From: Austropuccinia psidii
Lineage: Eukaryota > Basidiomycota > Pucciniomycetes > Pucciniales > Sphaerophragmiaceae
Reading direction: 5' to 3'
NCBI GenBank assembly: GCA_023105745.1
Contig: JALGQZ010000007.1
Location: 55,905,569-55,969,568 of the forward strand
Length of the DNA stretch: 64,000 bases
Shown here: positions 44,575 to 55,479 of the stretch, one piece after another
Layout of the letters: every line of letters starts with the position of its first letter
How positions within the stretch are numbered: position 1 is the first letter of the stretch
The notes under the pieces: generated by a model
Database searches by the model: none
Seen by the model: only the letters and a program-made list of their open reading frames with translations
Told to the model about the DNA's origin: nothing
Program-made: the position numbers and the translations under genes

Positions 44575-46072
44575 TGTCAGGGTGAGTCTATGTAGTAGCT
44601 TAAAAATAGTAAATACAAGCTAGCACTATGACTGTGACACACAAAAAATAAATAATAAATGAAATCTTCAGGTCCTACTGCTATGTGGTAACAGTGGTGA
44701 TGAGTCTATTGAGGACCTGGGTTGCAATGCTCTAATATCTTTGACTGTAAAGAAACACTACAATAATTAATTATTTTAATTATATGAATATAATCCTAAG
44801 AGTACTACTGGTATAAGACAGTTTTACTACGTAAGGATGTTAATTCATGATAAGATGAGTCTTTTCCAGTGAGGAAAGACCTGCTTTTATCTCCTCTGAG
44901 GACTGTGAGAGACTGGTAGGCTCTTCACACGTCTACAGAGTGAAAATTTTCACTCTGGAGGCTGGGTTGTGGTTCTGTACCATCAATTCTGACGTCAGCA
45001 TAGTCAGAATTGTGGTTTTTGGACCACAAATGATCATTCTGGATCAATACAGGGTGAAAAAACTCTTCACAGGCCACGTCAGCACCATTGTGACGTGTCC
45101 AGAGTGTCTGGATGACTAATATTAGTCATTTTGGGCGGGTTTAAGCTTTAAACAACCATTATTTTAAGTATCAAGCCAGTACTGGTTGGTACAGGTTTGG
45201 TACAGACCAGTATTGGTCAAAATACTTCCAACCAAGATATCTTGGTCATTTTTTGAGATATCAAGAATCCAAGAGCACAGAATTGAAGGGCTTAATGAGC
45301 TCTTCAATTTGGTATGCTTCATGTTTACCCTTCTTTCAAATAGCAAAAGTTATAAGGGTTTTAAGTTTTTGGATGTATTTTTGTACATCAGTATGAGGCT
45401 TCAAAAACTTCCATGCCAGATATCTTCTTCAATTTGAAAGATATCTGTATTCTGATGATACAGTTTTGTAGGGCTTGATTAGCTCTACAGTTTGGTATAT
45501 TACACTGTACAGCTGTATGAGTGTATACCAAAGATACAGGGGTTTGTTTACTTTCTTGTTTTCAGAATATCTGTATTTCTGGTTGTTAAACCTTTGAACC
45601 AAGATCCCTCAGTCAATTTAAGAGATAAAGAGGTCTAATGTATCTCAAATTAAAGCTCTTGTTTATATCTTTAATTTGGTTATACTTTTGTACAGTTTTG
45701 TACAAGCCCTCTTTGACTTTCAGGGGGGTCTTGGTTTTGAAATAAAGGTCATATGGTATCTCCAGTTGTAGTGGTGTTACAACAACATGGATGATATCAT
45801 TGTGTAGCTCTCTATGTGAGCTTCAAGAAAAATACCATTCTGGTATATAATAACTTAAATATGAATAAGTTAGATGAGAGGTGAAAATAAGGGTTTTGCT
45901 TATTTGGTCTTATCATTGATAGGGCATATCTTTGTCCTTTCTTATTATATTTGAGGAGGTTTCCTCTTCATAACTTACTTGTATTGGCTATATTTGTCCA
46001 ATACTCCTCATACCATTACTTATGGTATGTTGGATGTCATGCTGGTGCTCTGTTTTGAGTCACAGGCTGACA
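44575..46072 (-). repeat. 5' LTR of element D
   Basis: 1498 bp, same as 38696-40193 except position 45350. The palindrome is at 44936-44957. It holds the promoter of the element by position. Confidence 0.96.
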
Positions 46073-47050
46073 TTTTTTCAGCAGTGAAATATCTATTACA
46101 GTGATAAAAACTGCAATATTTATTTAATTATAGCTATATATGATGCATATTATAAGGATATTAATGTTGGATGACAGTTTTACCAGGTAATAATAATAAA
46201 AACAAGATGATAGAGGTCAATTACAGTGAGGAAGTATCTGATTTCATATCTTACGGGCACTTTGAAGGGCTAGTAAGATCTTCACACATCTTCAGAGTGA
46301 AGAGGTCTACTTTAGAGGCTGAAGTGTGGCCCTATACAATTGATTCTGATGTCAGTATAGTCAGACTGGTGGTTTGGGGACTACAAATAATCATTCTGGA
46401 TCAAGAGAGGATAAAGCATTTCTTCAAAGTCCACGTCAGCAATGTTATGAAACAACCAGGGTGTTTGGATTACTAATATTAGTCATCCTGGCATCTATAA
46501 GGAGTAAACAACTATTATTTTAAGTATGTATTTTGCATAATAGAACTTTGAGCTAAGCTCCCTATGCCAATTTGGAGATAAAGATGTCTAAGATATCTCA
46601 AATTAAAGCTTGTATTTGGATCTCCTATTTGAAAATCCTTCTTTACAGCTATTTACAAGCTCTCTTAGAATTTATGCGGGCTCTTAAGCAAAAAAAGGGG
46701 TGGAAATTGTAGGTCCTGAAGTAAGGGTACTACAGAAAAATGAACAATATCATTAAATAGCTCTCATTTAGAGATTAAAGAACAATTCAATTTTTTTGGG
46801 GTTGAATAAAATATCAATAAGCTATATGAGAGGTGAAAATAAGGGTTTTTACTTATTTTCTCTTACCTTCAAGCTGTTGTATCTTTGTTGTTTATTATAC
46901 TATTTAGATAATATTGGTATGTTTATGTTTGAAGATTTTCCCTCTTTGTATTTATTCGTATATTGGCTATGTTTTTCTAATACTTGATATAAAATTATGT
47001 ATGGTATTTGGATTTCATGCTGGTTCTCCGTTTGGATTCAGAGGCTGACA
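46073..47050 (-). repeat. 5' LTR of element B, right piece
   Basis: After the duplicated TTTTT the old LTR resumes. GTTTTACCAGGTAATAA, CTTCACACATCTTCAGAGTGAAG and ATATGAGAGGTGAAAATAAGG match element D in order, ending TCAGAGGCTGACA at 47050. Many indels mark it as much older than D. The internal palindrome of D is ruined here. Confidence 0.85.
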
Positions 47051-47637
47051 GAGAATGGAAAGAGGAAGTGGGTTCAGTGGAGATTGGTTTTTACAAGGTT
47101 AATAACACTATAGACTAGTAAAGATTATGGCTAGAGAAGTGAAGTTTTGATAGGCTAGCAGGGAAGATATGGTCAAAGAATTTGACATGATGAGTTAGTT
47201 TGAAATTAACTGTACCTTCATCAAAGATTTGGTACAAAACTCCCCATGAACTCAAGAAATTCACCAATTTTCTTGATGAAGCAGTTTTCTATTCGGAAGA
47301 GGGGAAGGCAGGACTTGTTGGGAACCAAAAGGATGGAGGTAGGATAAGGAAGCTTTTTATGGTAACAGATAGAGAAGGGTAAATCAATGTTGATGAATCT
47401 GTAGGGGGAGATATTTTATAAATATACTTGAGGATTGACTTCTTCTGAAAAGAATTAGTGTTTAAGGCCATAGTATTTCAGCAAGCCTCTGGATGTGCTC
47501 AGGTTGGTACAACTCCCTTGTTTGGCTAGGGGAGTTTTTTTGGAGGTGTAGGAAGGATTATAAATCTGGATTAGTGAGATCAATGCCATTATTGGTGACT
47601 AAGAAGGCTAATTTTTAAAGAAGAGCTTTTTAAGATC
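47051..47637 (-). pseudogene. Ty1/copia integrase relic, C-terminal part
   Basis: The minus strand reads, with stops, a copia integrase end: EEVNPQVYL (family AEAVNTAVYL), SPTDSSTLIYPSLS, and, about 47200-47290, RKLVNFLSSWGVLYQIFDEG followed by THHVKFF, the family motif before the RT linker. It is cut on the left by the LTR of element B and on the right by the pogo element, and continues at 50104. Confidence 0.6.
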
Positions 47638-47942
47638 TATAACCCCCCAGACCCATAGGCAAAATAACACACCAAGTTGGTGGCCCTCTTAAATCGGTGA
47701 AAGACCCATAAAACTTCCCAATGCCATAACCCATACCCCATATTTACCCTAACCGGGATTTTTTTCATGAAACCCATACAGTACAGGATATTTAGAGTTC
47801 TTCATTCAATTTCGTTACCAAACACATCTCACCGCCATGGATGAAGACTCAATTCAGCCAGTGTTTTACACCTGCTATGGCAACATCATCCTTCTAGTAC
47901 TCTTCCTCTTTTCATCATTCTATCACTACATCTTTTAGAAAC

Positions 47943-48206
47943 ATGATTGATGAATATGAACTTGATACTTTTGTAGAAAGCCTATGTCAATTGGACCGTT
48001 TTGTTGAAGAGGCAAAAAACCTACTTGAAAAGTCCAAAGAAACAACACTTACAAAAGATGAAGAAGATTGGCTTGATAAAGAATCCAGCTTCATCTATGA
48101 GAATGTGGCCATGGAGCTACTCCTTGATTATAACAATGAAGACAAAGAAAAAATAACACTAATGAAAATGCAGCTCAAAGGATTGAGGAGTTTGATTGAA
48201 AAATAA
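47943..48206 (+). CDS. small acidic helical protein in pogo element
   Basis: 87 codons, starting MIDEYELDTFVESLCQLDRF and ending MQLKGLRSLIEK; Glu/Lys/Leu-rich and probably helical. It lies between the left TIR and the transposase. I recognise no family. It could be an N-terminal exon of the transposase or chance. Confidence 0.3.
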   Translation: MIDEYELDTFVESLCQLDRFVEEAKNLLEKSKETTLTKDEEDWLDKESSFIYENVAMELLLDYNNEDKEKITLMKMQLKGLRSLIEK

Positions 48207-48549
48207 ACTAAAAAAGAAGATCCGAAAATTAACCAATGAAAACATAAATTAGATCAAAAAGACACTAATATTCAGGAAAAGAACAAACCCAATCACAATT
48301 AAAAGGCATCTGAAATCGGAACCAGAAGCCCTCTAGCAACATTTACACAAAAAATCAGAGTTTTGCACTGTTTTTATAAAAATGGAAAGAAAAAATTGGC
48401 TACTGCAGTGCATTTCGACAACATTTATCCTCAGATATTTCTCAAGCTGCCCCCAATTTCCGCCAGGCTTAAGGAAAAACCAAAAATACAAAAAGAAAGT
48501 ATTTCATCTGGGTCAATTCAAATGAAACATGTTGGAACGTTATAGCATA

Positions 48550-50023
48550 GCCAGGCTGAAGAAATGTTTGAAGTGTGGGTTCACAAAAAAATGCAAAATA
48601 GTGTTGTGATTACAGGCGATACTATCTGTGCAAAGTGGAAAGACTTTGCACGGCTATGAAATATACCAAGTGAGCAGTGGCTCCATATTTCAAACGGTTT
48701 TCTGGATTTATTTAGGAATTGCAACCATTTAAACAATTACAAATGACATGGTGAAGCTGCCTCAACAACCCTGAATAATGTAGAAGAAGAAGCTAACACT
48801 TATTCCCAATCTTATCAGCTTGTGCTCCCAATGACATATCTAATATGGAAAAGACTGGACTCTTCCATAAATGAGTGCTTTATTTTAAATTTTCCATACT
48901 GTTACAAACAGCTTATTACTGTAGGTGAGCTTTAGACTACCACCAGATAAAGGGTTGGCATAATACTGTCATCATGGGTTCAAAATGAAGAAAAAAATGG
49001 ATTATGGTTGCCTTGACATGAAATGCCACCGGTCAAGAACACTTGTCAATACTATTAATTGGAATTTCTGAGCCTCCCCAATGTTTCAATGAGAAGTAAG
49101 GCTTTCAACTTGGTTATCAATACTACTTAAACTCAAAGGTATTAATGGACCACCGATTCTTTCAACAATGGCTCATTGGATGGAACAACGAGCTACACGC
49201 AAAGCAATGGGTGTGTCAAATTTCAATGTAGTTGTCTTTTTTCACAATCTCAACCCTTATGTACAGCCTTTAGATGCTGGTATTATTTGAACATTCAAGC
49301 CCCAAATATTTCCAATAATTCGTTTCCCCAGAAATACTTCATTACAATGAAGATGTAACTGTGAGCCAAAAATATAAAGTTGATAAGCTCAATACCATGC
49401 GTATGTGTTTCTTGGCTTGGAATGCAATTAAACCTGCAGCAATCAGTAGCTTCTGGGACCATACCAACATAATTCCAAAGTTCAAAAACTTAACTGACGA
49501 TTTTGAAGCTGCCCAAGCTGAAGATTCACTGGAAGAAATTACAGCTTGACTTCGAGAAATTGGCCTGATTACTCCATGAAATTTAATGTTCATTTCCAAG
49601 CTATTAAGCCCATAAAATGAAGATGTGTTAAGCCATGAACTAACCGCCAAAGACATCTTTGATGATAAGACTTACAACTCTCAAGAACTTGAAGAGATTG
49701 ATGCAAATGAATCTCAGATTTCTATACCTCCGATTTCCGATGCTAAAAAGGCAATTTCAACTTTGTTAAATTATACTTCTCACTCAGAAACCAAAGAAGC
49801 TTGTAACCTTAGAAGATATGTTGAACTGTATAGAAGTATTGTAGACCTCCATGATATAAATGATACAAAAACAGACATCACTTCTAGAATAATACAAAAC
49901 GTACTTGATTTAGTATTGAAATTTACTGAAATGTTTTGTATCAAGAGTATAGTCTCCCTAGACCTAATGAATAAAATTGTTCGATTAAATTTTGATCTTC
50001 CATTCAAGTGGGCAAAGACCTAA
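48550..50023 (+). pseudogene. pogo/Fot1-like transposase relic
   Basis: Tc5-type HTH at about 48556-48760: EMFEVWVHKKMQN, TGDTICAKWKDFA, EQWLHISNGFLDLF, HGEAAST. DDE_1 domain traces at 48900-49300 end with NLNPYVQPLDAGII (49246-49287), where pogo enzymes have PNTT-x-x-QPLDAGII; an in-frame TGA follows at 49288. The AWNAIKPAAISSFWDHTNIIP tail (about 49420-49480) matches the TIxxCWxHTxI tail of the family, and 49625-50023 is an open 132-codon C-terminal part. Several stops and shifts; dead. Confidence 0.75.
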
Positions 50024-50103
50024 ATAATATAGCTTTGGGAATGTCATTAAAAATTGACACTGCTTAATGTATGGGTTTTGGCATATGGTTCTGGGGAGTA
50101 ATA

Positions 50104-51083
50104 CTAAGAAAACTCATGACAAAACATGTCCAAAAACAGGTATGTATTTAAACACGTTCTTATGTATATAGATAGGAGTTACATTTGGCTTAACAATTGA
50201 GAAAAATTATTTTTTGTATTGGATTATTTTTGTAAGGAAAATACCCAAATGAAATGGGAAAAAGCATAAAATACGCTTAGGAAGCATCTTGAGGCAGAGT
50301 TAAAGGCAGGATTGATAGGGCCACATACATTGGCATCGAGGTATTCTAGCCTTCTGGAAGGGGAGGGAAAGTTTTTTTGGTGAGCTTTCAGGTTTTACAG
50401 TTGGTTCAGTCAATATTTTAGAGAGGTAATCAAAGGAGGGATGACCAATGGAATGATGAAGGGTTGGGGGGTGGAGACAAGAGATGAAGGGGAATTTTTG
50501 TCAATTAAAAGAGTACCTGAAGTAAAGGTTCCTGAGAGAATGGTGTTAATATATTTCCAAAAAAACTTGAAGCATCTATTTTGTAATGGGTGGATTCTGT
50601 AGTTCTAATTGAGTAAAGCTCCCAAACACATTAAGTTTAAGGCTAGGCTGTATGAATCCAGTGAGGTTTTGATTTTGTAGCCAATTAGGGGGAGTTAAAA
50701 TTTGTTCATTCCTCTTCCTGAGGAATAAATAATGGAACCATTCGAAAGCTTGATGTTTTTGGAGTTATTCAGAAAGGAGGAGAAATTGAGGGTCATTTAA
50801 CATAGAGGATTCTGCTCCTGAGTCTAGGATGAGGCTGGAGTGCTGAGGGGAATTTTTGGAAGTAGAAGCATAGGTGAGTTTTTGGTTTTACTACTTTTAA
50901 GTAAATGAACTCCTGTTCAGAGTACTTGGTGAGTGGATATTGCCATCCCAGACTACACAAAGAAAAGTGTTTGAATGGTATTTTTGGAGGTTTTTTAGTG
51001 TTTTCATAAAGAACTTTGAGTTTCTTTTTGTTCTGATTCTTGTTAATTCAACAGTCTGATAGTCTTGGAAGCATCTTTGAGAG
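50104..51083 (-). pseudogene. Ty1/copia protease to integrase relic
   Basis: Minus strand: SLILDSGAESSMLNDPQFLL (about 50800-50860) is the copia protease site (DSGASSHM-like), and LEYLDANVCGPINPAL (about 50300-50350) is the integrase core start (HxDxCGPI). The zinc-binding part between them is barely readable. Left continuation is at 47637, right continuation at 60604 beyond element 3. Confidence 0.65.
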
Positions 51084-52464
51084 TGTCAGGCTGAGTCTAT
51101 GATAAAGTAAATAAAATAGTGGATACAACTCCAACTGTGACGGTGACACAGATAAAGTTGCTCAAGAAGGGGTTTAGAATAATATTTAAGGGCTTTACTA
51201 AAGGATTTTAGTGGTGGTGAGCACTGATGAAAGCCCTGGGTGCAATAATAACTACAAAAATACTTAAGATTAGAGGTATACCTGATTATTTTTCAAGAGC
51301 ATAACTGTTTTGGAAAGTTGTACTACATAGGAACTGAAGAGCAGGATGAGGAATCCTTTTCTGGTGGAGAAAAGGCCTCCTTTTATCCTAAAATGGGGTG
51401 GAATGGTCCTCTAGACCATCCACATAGAGTAAGCGAAGGGTTTTCCACTTCAGAGTATTGGCTTGTGGTTTCCACAAAGCATCTATACACTGTATTGGCC
51501 TCAGGTGTGGTTTTGAAACCACATCTGGGCAGTTCTCCCCAATACAGGGCAAAGGTTTTCTTCCGGGGACCACACAGCCCTCTTCTGATGTGTATGACAC
51601 ATAGAATGCTGTACAGAACCTGTATGGGACCCCATTATTGACTGAATTAGGATTTATCGAATTATAAAAATGCTTCTTTGTCTATTTGACACCTCATAAT
51701 CATAGTTCTGGGAGAATATCCCACAGTAAGGCTTTATAGGTCAGACTGTGGGATTTCAACCATAAAGCTGCTATAGCTTTGTCAGTTTTTGAGATATTGA
51801 GCTCAACGTTGGTTCATTGTGTAACCCTGAATGCAATCTACACAATGGCCCCTCATTTAGTATGGGTAACATCAAATATGGCCAGGTTATGCCATGTACA
51901 GATTTTGTTATTCATACATATGTTTTTTTCAATGTCTGTATGGAGCTTCTTTGCTTTATAGCTTTTGTTCTAGATGAGATATGGATAAATTAAAGGAAAC
52001 ATCAGATATTCCTGATTTCTTTTATTGCAAAAATTCCTCACTTTAGGTATCCCACACTAAAACTGTACAAGTTAGATGGGATGTTAATATTCTATTCACC
52101 CTTATTTGACCTTATTTTGGCCATAACTCCTGTAATTTTGATGTTAGCTCAGTTTCTTTAGTATCATTTGATGGCCCTGACTTAGAGCTTCAATTTGAAT
52201 ACCCATCTGATGGGGTTAAGTGTCTTCTTCTGGATTTCAGATGAGAGGTGAAAAATAAAGTTTATTCTTAGCAACAACTTTTTTATTCCTTTTCCTATGA
52301 TGGTGGGACTTGTGTATTTGTAAAGGAGTGGGTTTTCTCTTTCTTTTGACACTTTTTGAGCTTGTTGGGCTCAGACCCATGTTTTGGTGGTATCTTGGAT
52401 TTACCATTAGTTTTTGGAATTTGGCTGTCATGCTTGTGCTCTGGGTTTGGGTCACAGGCTGACA
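51084..52464 (-). repeat. 3' LTR of element 3
   Basis: TGTCAGGCTGAGTCTATGAT to GGTCACAGGCTGACA. The GGTGAA...TTCACC hairpin of its relatives is degraded here. Confidence 0.93.
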
Positions 52465-52484
52465 TACCTTGGCTGAAAAAAGGG
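52465..52484 (-). promoter_or_regulatory. degraded polypurine tract of element 3
   Basis: Coding strand CCCTTTTTTCAGCCAAGGTA precedes the LTR. Compared with element D (TTTTTTGGAGGGAGGGTA) the purine run is interrupted by pyrimidines. Confidence 0.5.
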
Positions 52485-52488
52485 CTCA

Positions 52489-52833
52489 TCATTGATCAGA
52501 CGGTTCAGTCCTCCTAGAGGCTCTGAATCTCCTTAGATGAAGGTTTCCATCTGGTATGGCATCTTCTGCCAACCATTTATCTTTGTCTTCTGTCTCGTTT
52601 TTAAATCTAACCAAGTATTGTCTCTGGTCTTTACCATTCAGTCTAATCTTCCTGGCCTTGATTATTTTCCTCACAGGGCCAGGGGAGTCTTCCACTTCAA
52701 CTATTTCTGGTTGAGTGGCATTTTCCTTCTTGGAGGGGAACTTATCCTCCTCTGTTTGGAAGTATGGAATAACCAAACTCACTGGGAATACTGGGTGTTT
52801 CCTAGAAGATTCCTTGGTGAGTTTGACCTCCAC
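52489..52833 (-). CDS. integrase tail and chromodomain of element 3
   Basis: 114 open codons. HPVFPVSLVIPYFQ is the integrase C-terminal strand. ARKIRLNGKDQRQYLVRFKNETEDKDKWLAEDAIP is a chromodomain with Y and W of the aromatic cage region visible, ending LRRFRASRRTEPSDQ. That last part is what remains in element D. It is cut from the integrase core by stops near 52834. Confidence 0.85.
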   Translation of the reverse strand: MEVKLTKESSRKHPVFPVSLVIPYFQTEEDKFPSKKENATQPEIVEVEDSPGPVRKIIKARKIRLNGKDQRQYLVRFKNETEDKDKWLAEDAIPDGNLHLRRFRASRRTEPSDQ

Positions 52834-53127
52834 TTAATTTGTCCCTATCAGTTTAATGATATTGAAGGGCACTAAAAATGAGTCTCTCATCTTTTTAGGT
52901 CCCTTAAGATTGTTTGAGTTGACTGTGGACACTGACACCTGGTCCACTTCTTCAAAGTCAGGTTTCATGTGGGATTTGTCCCACCTCTGTTTGTTGTATT
53001 CTTTTTCCTGAGCTATGCGTTGAGCAGCTGTATCACAAGCCCTCTTTCATATATCATGGAAGTCTTTGGCTTTTGGGTGGATAGTAAGAAGATTTTTCTT
53101 CAGGTGACCTACAGGAAGTAGGGGGTT
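52834..53127 (-). pseudogene. broken integrase linker of element 3
   Basis: Stops and a frameshift between the integrase core and chromodomain. KWDKSHMKPDFEEVDQVSVST-like text (about 52930-53000) corresponds to the KVGDLVLVST region of element 2. Confidence 0.65.
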
Positions 53128-53997
53128 TTACCCTCTTTCTACCAGGGAAGGTGACTTCCCTATGGTAGAGTGCTGGCTTGTGTTGTAAGCAAGTTGGAAT
53201 GCTGGTAGAAGGGTATCCCAGTAATGGGTATATCCTTCATGTTCCTTGTATTCCATGCCATATGCACAGAATCTCCGGATGATATCCTCCATAGTCTGGA
53301 TCATCCTTTCAGCTAAACAATCTGTCTGTGGGTGGTAAGCTGTAGAGAATGCAAGTTTTGTACCTAGAATGTCGTAGGGGTTGGTCCAAAATCCTGATGT
53401 AAATTTTGGGTCCCTGTCACTGATAATGATTTTTGGGACTCCACATGTGGATATGATGTTATTCCAAAATAACAAAGCTGGATCCATTTCTGTGTCCTCC
53501 TTGTGACATGGTTGGCACCTCACACTTTTACTGAACCTATCAACTATGATTTGGCAAGCATTGAAGTGTTCTCTGCCTCCTGGGATAAGGCCTGGGACCC
53601 AGTCGACGTTGATGGTCCCCCATGGGTGTTTGGGTTCTTCTATGTGTTGAAGTAGCCCATAATTTTTCCAATGTTTCCTATTTGCCTTCTGGAATATTTC
53701 ACAGGTTTTGATGTATTCACTCAACTCTTGTTCCAATTGGGGCCACCAAGGTGTGCTTGCTACCCTCTCCTTGGTCCTATCTTCACTCATGTATCCCATA
53801 TAGGGGCAGTCATGACATTCCTGAACAATCAGGGATATATGGTCTCTGTCTATCACTGTTAGTGCAATTTTGTGCTTTTCTCTATGATAGAGAAGGCCAT
53901 CTACAAGGAAAGAACTGTCCTCATAATCTCTCAACCAGGGTCCTTCTAACTGGGATTGCAGTTTTGGGCTGCTGTACTTCTGTTGAAGGAGTTTCAA
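53128..53997 (-). CDS. integrase of element 3, long intact frame
   Basis: 289 open codons. Zinc domain [17 protein letters not shown]...[14 protein letters not shown] (the second half of the HHCC set reads C-x2-F rather than C-x2-C). Catalytic acids: D in [10 protein letters not shown] in [12 protein letters not shown] in [17 protein letters not shown], all present. The frame stops in SLVERG, where element 2 reads on. It is the best-preserved segment of an otherwise dead pol. Confidence 0.88.
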   Translation of the reverse strand: MKLLQQKYSSPKLQSQLEGPWLRDYEDSSFLVDGLLYHREKHKIALTVIDRDHISLIVQECHDCPYMGYMSEDRTKERVASTPWWPQLEQELSEYIKTCEIFQKANRKHWKNYGLLQHIEEPKHPWGTINVDWVPGLIPGGREHFNACQIIVDRFSKSVRCQPCHKEDTEMDPALLFWNNIISTCGVPKIIISDRDPKFTSGFWTNPYDILGTKLAFSTAYHPQTDCLAERMIQTMEDIIRRFCAYGMEYKEHEGYTHYWDTLLPAFQLAYNTSQHSTIGKSPSLVERG

Positions 53998-54704
53998 CAG
54001 TATGCCACACTGTTTATGTTTGGCATAGGTCTTTATTGTTTCACTGAAGAACTCATTATGCAGTTCTCAGGAGTTTATTTGAAATAGGGTAGTTTCTGTT
54101 CCTTCTGAATCAGTGTCTCCGATTTCTGGGGTACCACTTCCTCGTGCCCATTAAGAAAATCTGAAGTTATTCCTCTTGTCTATTTCCATTAAGTGGATAG
54201 GAATCTTGGCTTCTACTTCAGGGTCATAAGCTTTGTTGCTTTTGACATTATCCAGTGGCCATCTGCATTGGTGTGGCTTTTACCCTACTTGTATATAATG
54301 GTCATATTGCCTCCATACTCCTGGATGGCTTTTTGCCACCTCAACATTTGTCTATTGGTAGTCTTCTTATTCAATAAAGACTTCAAGGCTGTGCAATATG
54401 TGTAGAATTCAAATACTGCACCTTCCAAATAATATTGGGGTTTCTCTAGAGCCCAAAATAAGCATATACATTAAGTCTGGGTGGCCCCATACCTGAATTT
54501 TGAATATTTCAGTTTCCTAGAGATGTAGCATATTACTCCTTCTCTTGGTTAACCATCTACAATCTGTCTTTGGTGAAGGGCTGCTCCTAAGCCTTGGCTA
54601 CAGGCTGCATCTATATATAGCTTGAATGGTAGTTCAAACTCAGGTAAGATGAGCACAGGTGCATTAGTGAGTTCATTTTTGATCCTCTCATATGCATCCC
54701 TTTT
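53998..54704 (-). pseudogene. RNase H of element 3
   Basis: Recognisable by [33 protein letters not shown] and QMLRWQKAIQEYGGNMT, but with stops at about 54550, 54475 and 54285 and frameshifts toward 54060. The third catalytic Asp appears as Tyr (FYTYCTALKSL against [11 protein letters not shown]). Confidence 0.8.
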
Positions 54705-55479
54705 TTATTTGGTAATTTCAAAAACTACATCTTTTGAACATACCTTGTATAGACTACTAGTTATGTGGGCAAAGTTTTTAATGTGGCTTCTGTAGTAGCT
54801 AGCAAACCCAAGAAAAGGTTGCATTTCTTTGATTTTCCTTTTCACTGGCTTTTTCAGTACTTCTGCTACTTTATTCTGGTCTATGGCCAGACTATGTCCT
54901 GAGACTTTATGTCCTAGTGCCAGCAATTCTTGTTGGCCAAAATTGTACCTTTTCAGTGAGATTTTCAGATTGATGGGTGTGCATTTACTTATTACTCTGT
55001 CTATGTACTGCACATGGTCTTCCCATGTATTTGAGTATATAATGATGTCATAAATACATACTACCATCCAGCATTCCAATATTTCTTCTTGAAATATTGT
55101 GTCAATCATCCTTTGGAAGTTGGATGGTACATTTTTCATTCCAAATGACATCCTGGTATACTCATATATACCCATATGGGATATTATTCTGATTAAATTC
55201 ATGGAGTTTGGTTTAACTCCCTTCTGGTGGAAGCCTTTCATACAATTTATCTTGGTTATATATTTGGCTTTTGCCATTTTATCAAAGGGAATGAGGTATC
55301 CTTGGTATGGGGTACCTATCAGCTTTTGTGTAATCATTTAGGGCTCTTAAATCCCCACAAAACCTAGATTTGCCATAACGCCAAGAAATAACGACAGGAG
55401 TGGTGATTTCCGCTATTTCATTGTGTCCTATCTTCCTGATGCCATCCATGTCTAGGTGTTCATTAATGTGTTTGTAAAT
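54705..55479 (-). pseudogene. reverse transcriptase of element 3, active site lost
   Basis: 54705-55337 is open (210 codons): [38 protein letters not shown], then [14 protein letters not shown] where element 2 has the catalytic YIDD: Tyr to Cys and the first Asp to Tyr. Upstream, 55340-55479 has [20 protein letters not shown] with a stop and a shift. The enzyme cannot be active. Confidence 0.87.

Larger units (their letters stand above)
38696..46072 (-). mobile_element. element D: complete, young, gag-protease-only LTR retrotransposon
   Basis: Identical-length LTRs (1498 bp each) with one visible difference (39471 C, 45350 T) and a 5-bp duplication TTTTT (38691-38695, 46073-46077). The internal part is 4381 bp: primer site, repeat-rich leader, one 935-codon gene and a polypurine tract. 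There is no RT, RNase H or integrase and no room for one: the gene stops 24 bp from the 3' LTR. It must depend on enzymes from a relative such as the element 3 family. Plant elements of this architecture have been called TR-GAG. Confidence 0.92.
47640..50101 (+). mobile_element. pogo/Fot1-like DNA transposon
   Basis: 2462 bp with inverted ends TAACCCCCCAGACCCATAGG (left) and, on the other strand, TTACTCCCCAGAACCATATG (right). It is flanked by TA on both sides (47638-47639, 50102-50103), the Tc1/mariner/pogo target. It carries a plus-strand transposase relic with a Tc5-type HTH and DDE_1 domain and sits inside the copia relic. Confidence 0.78.
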
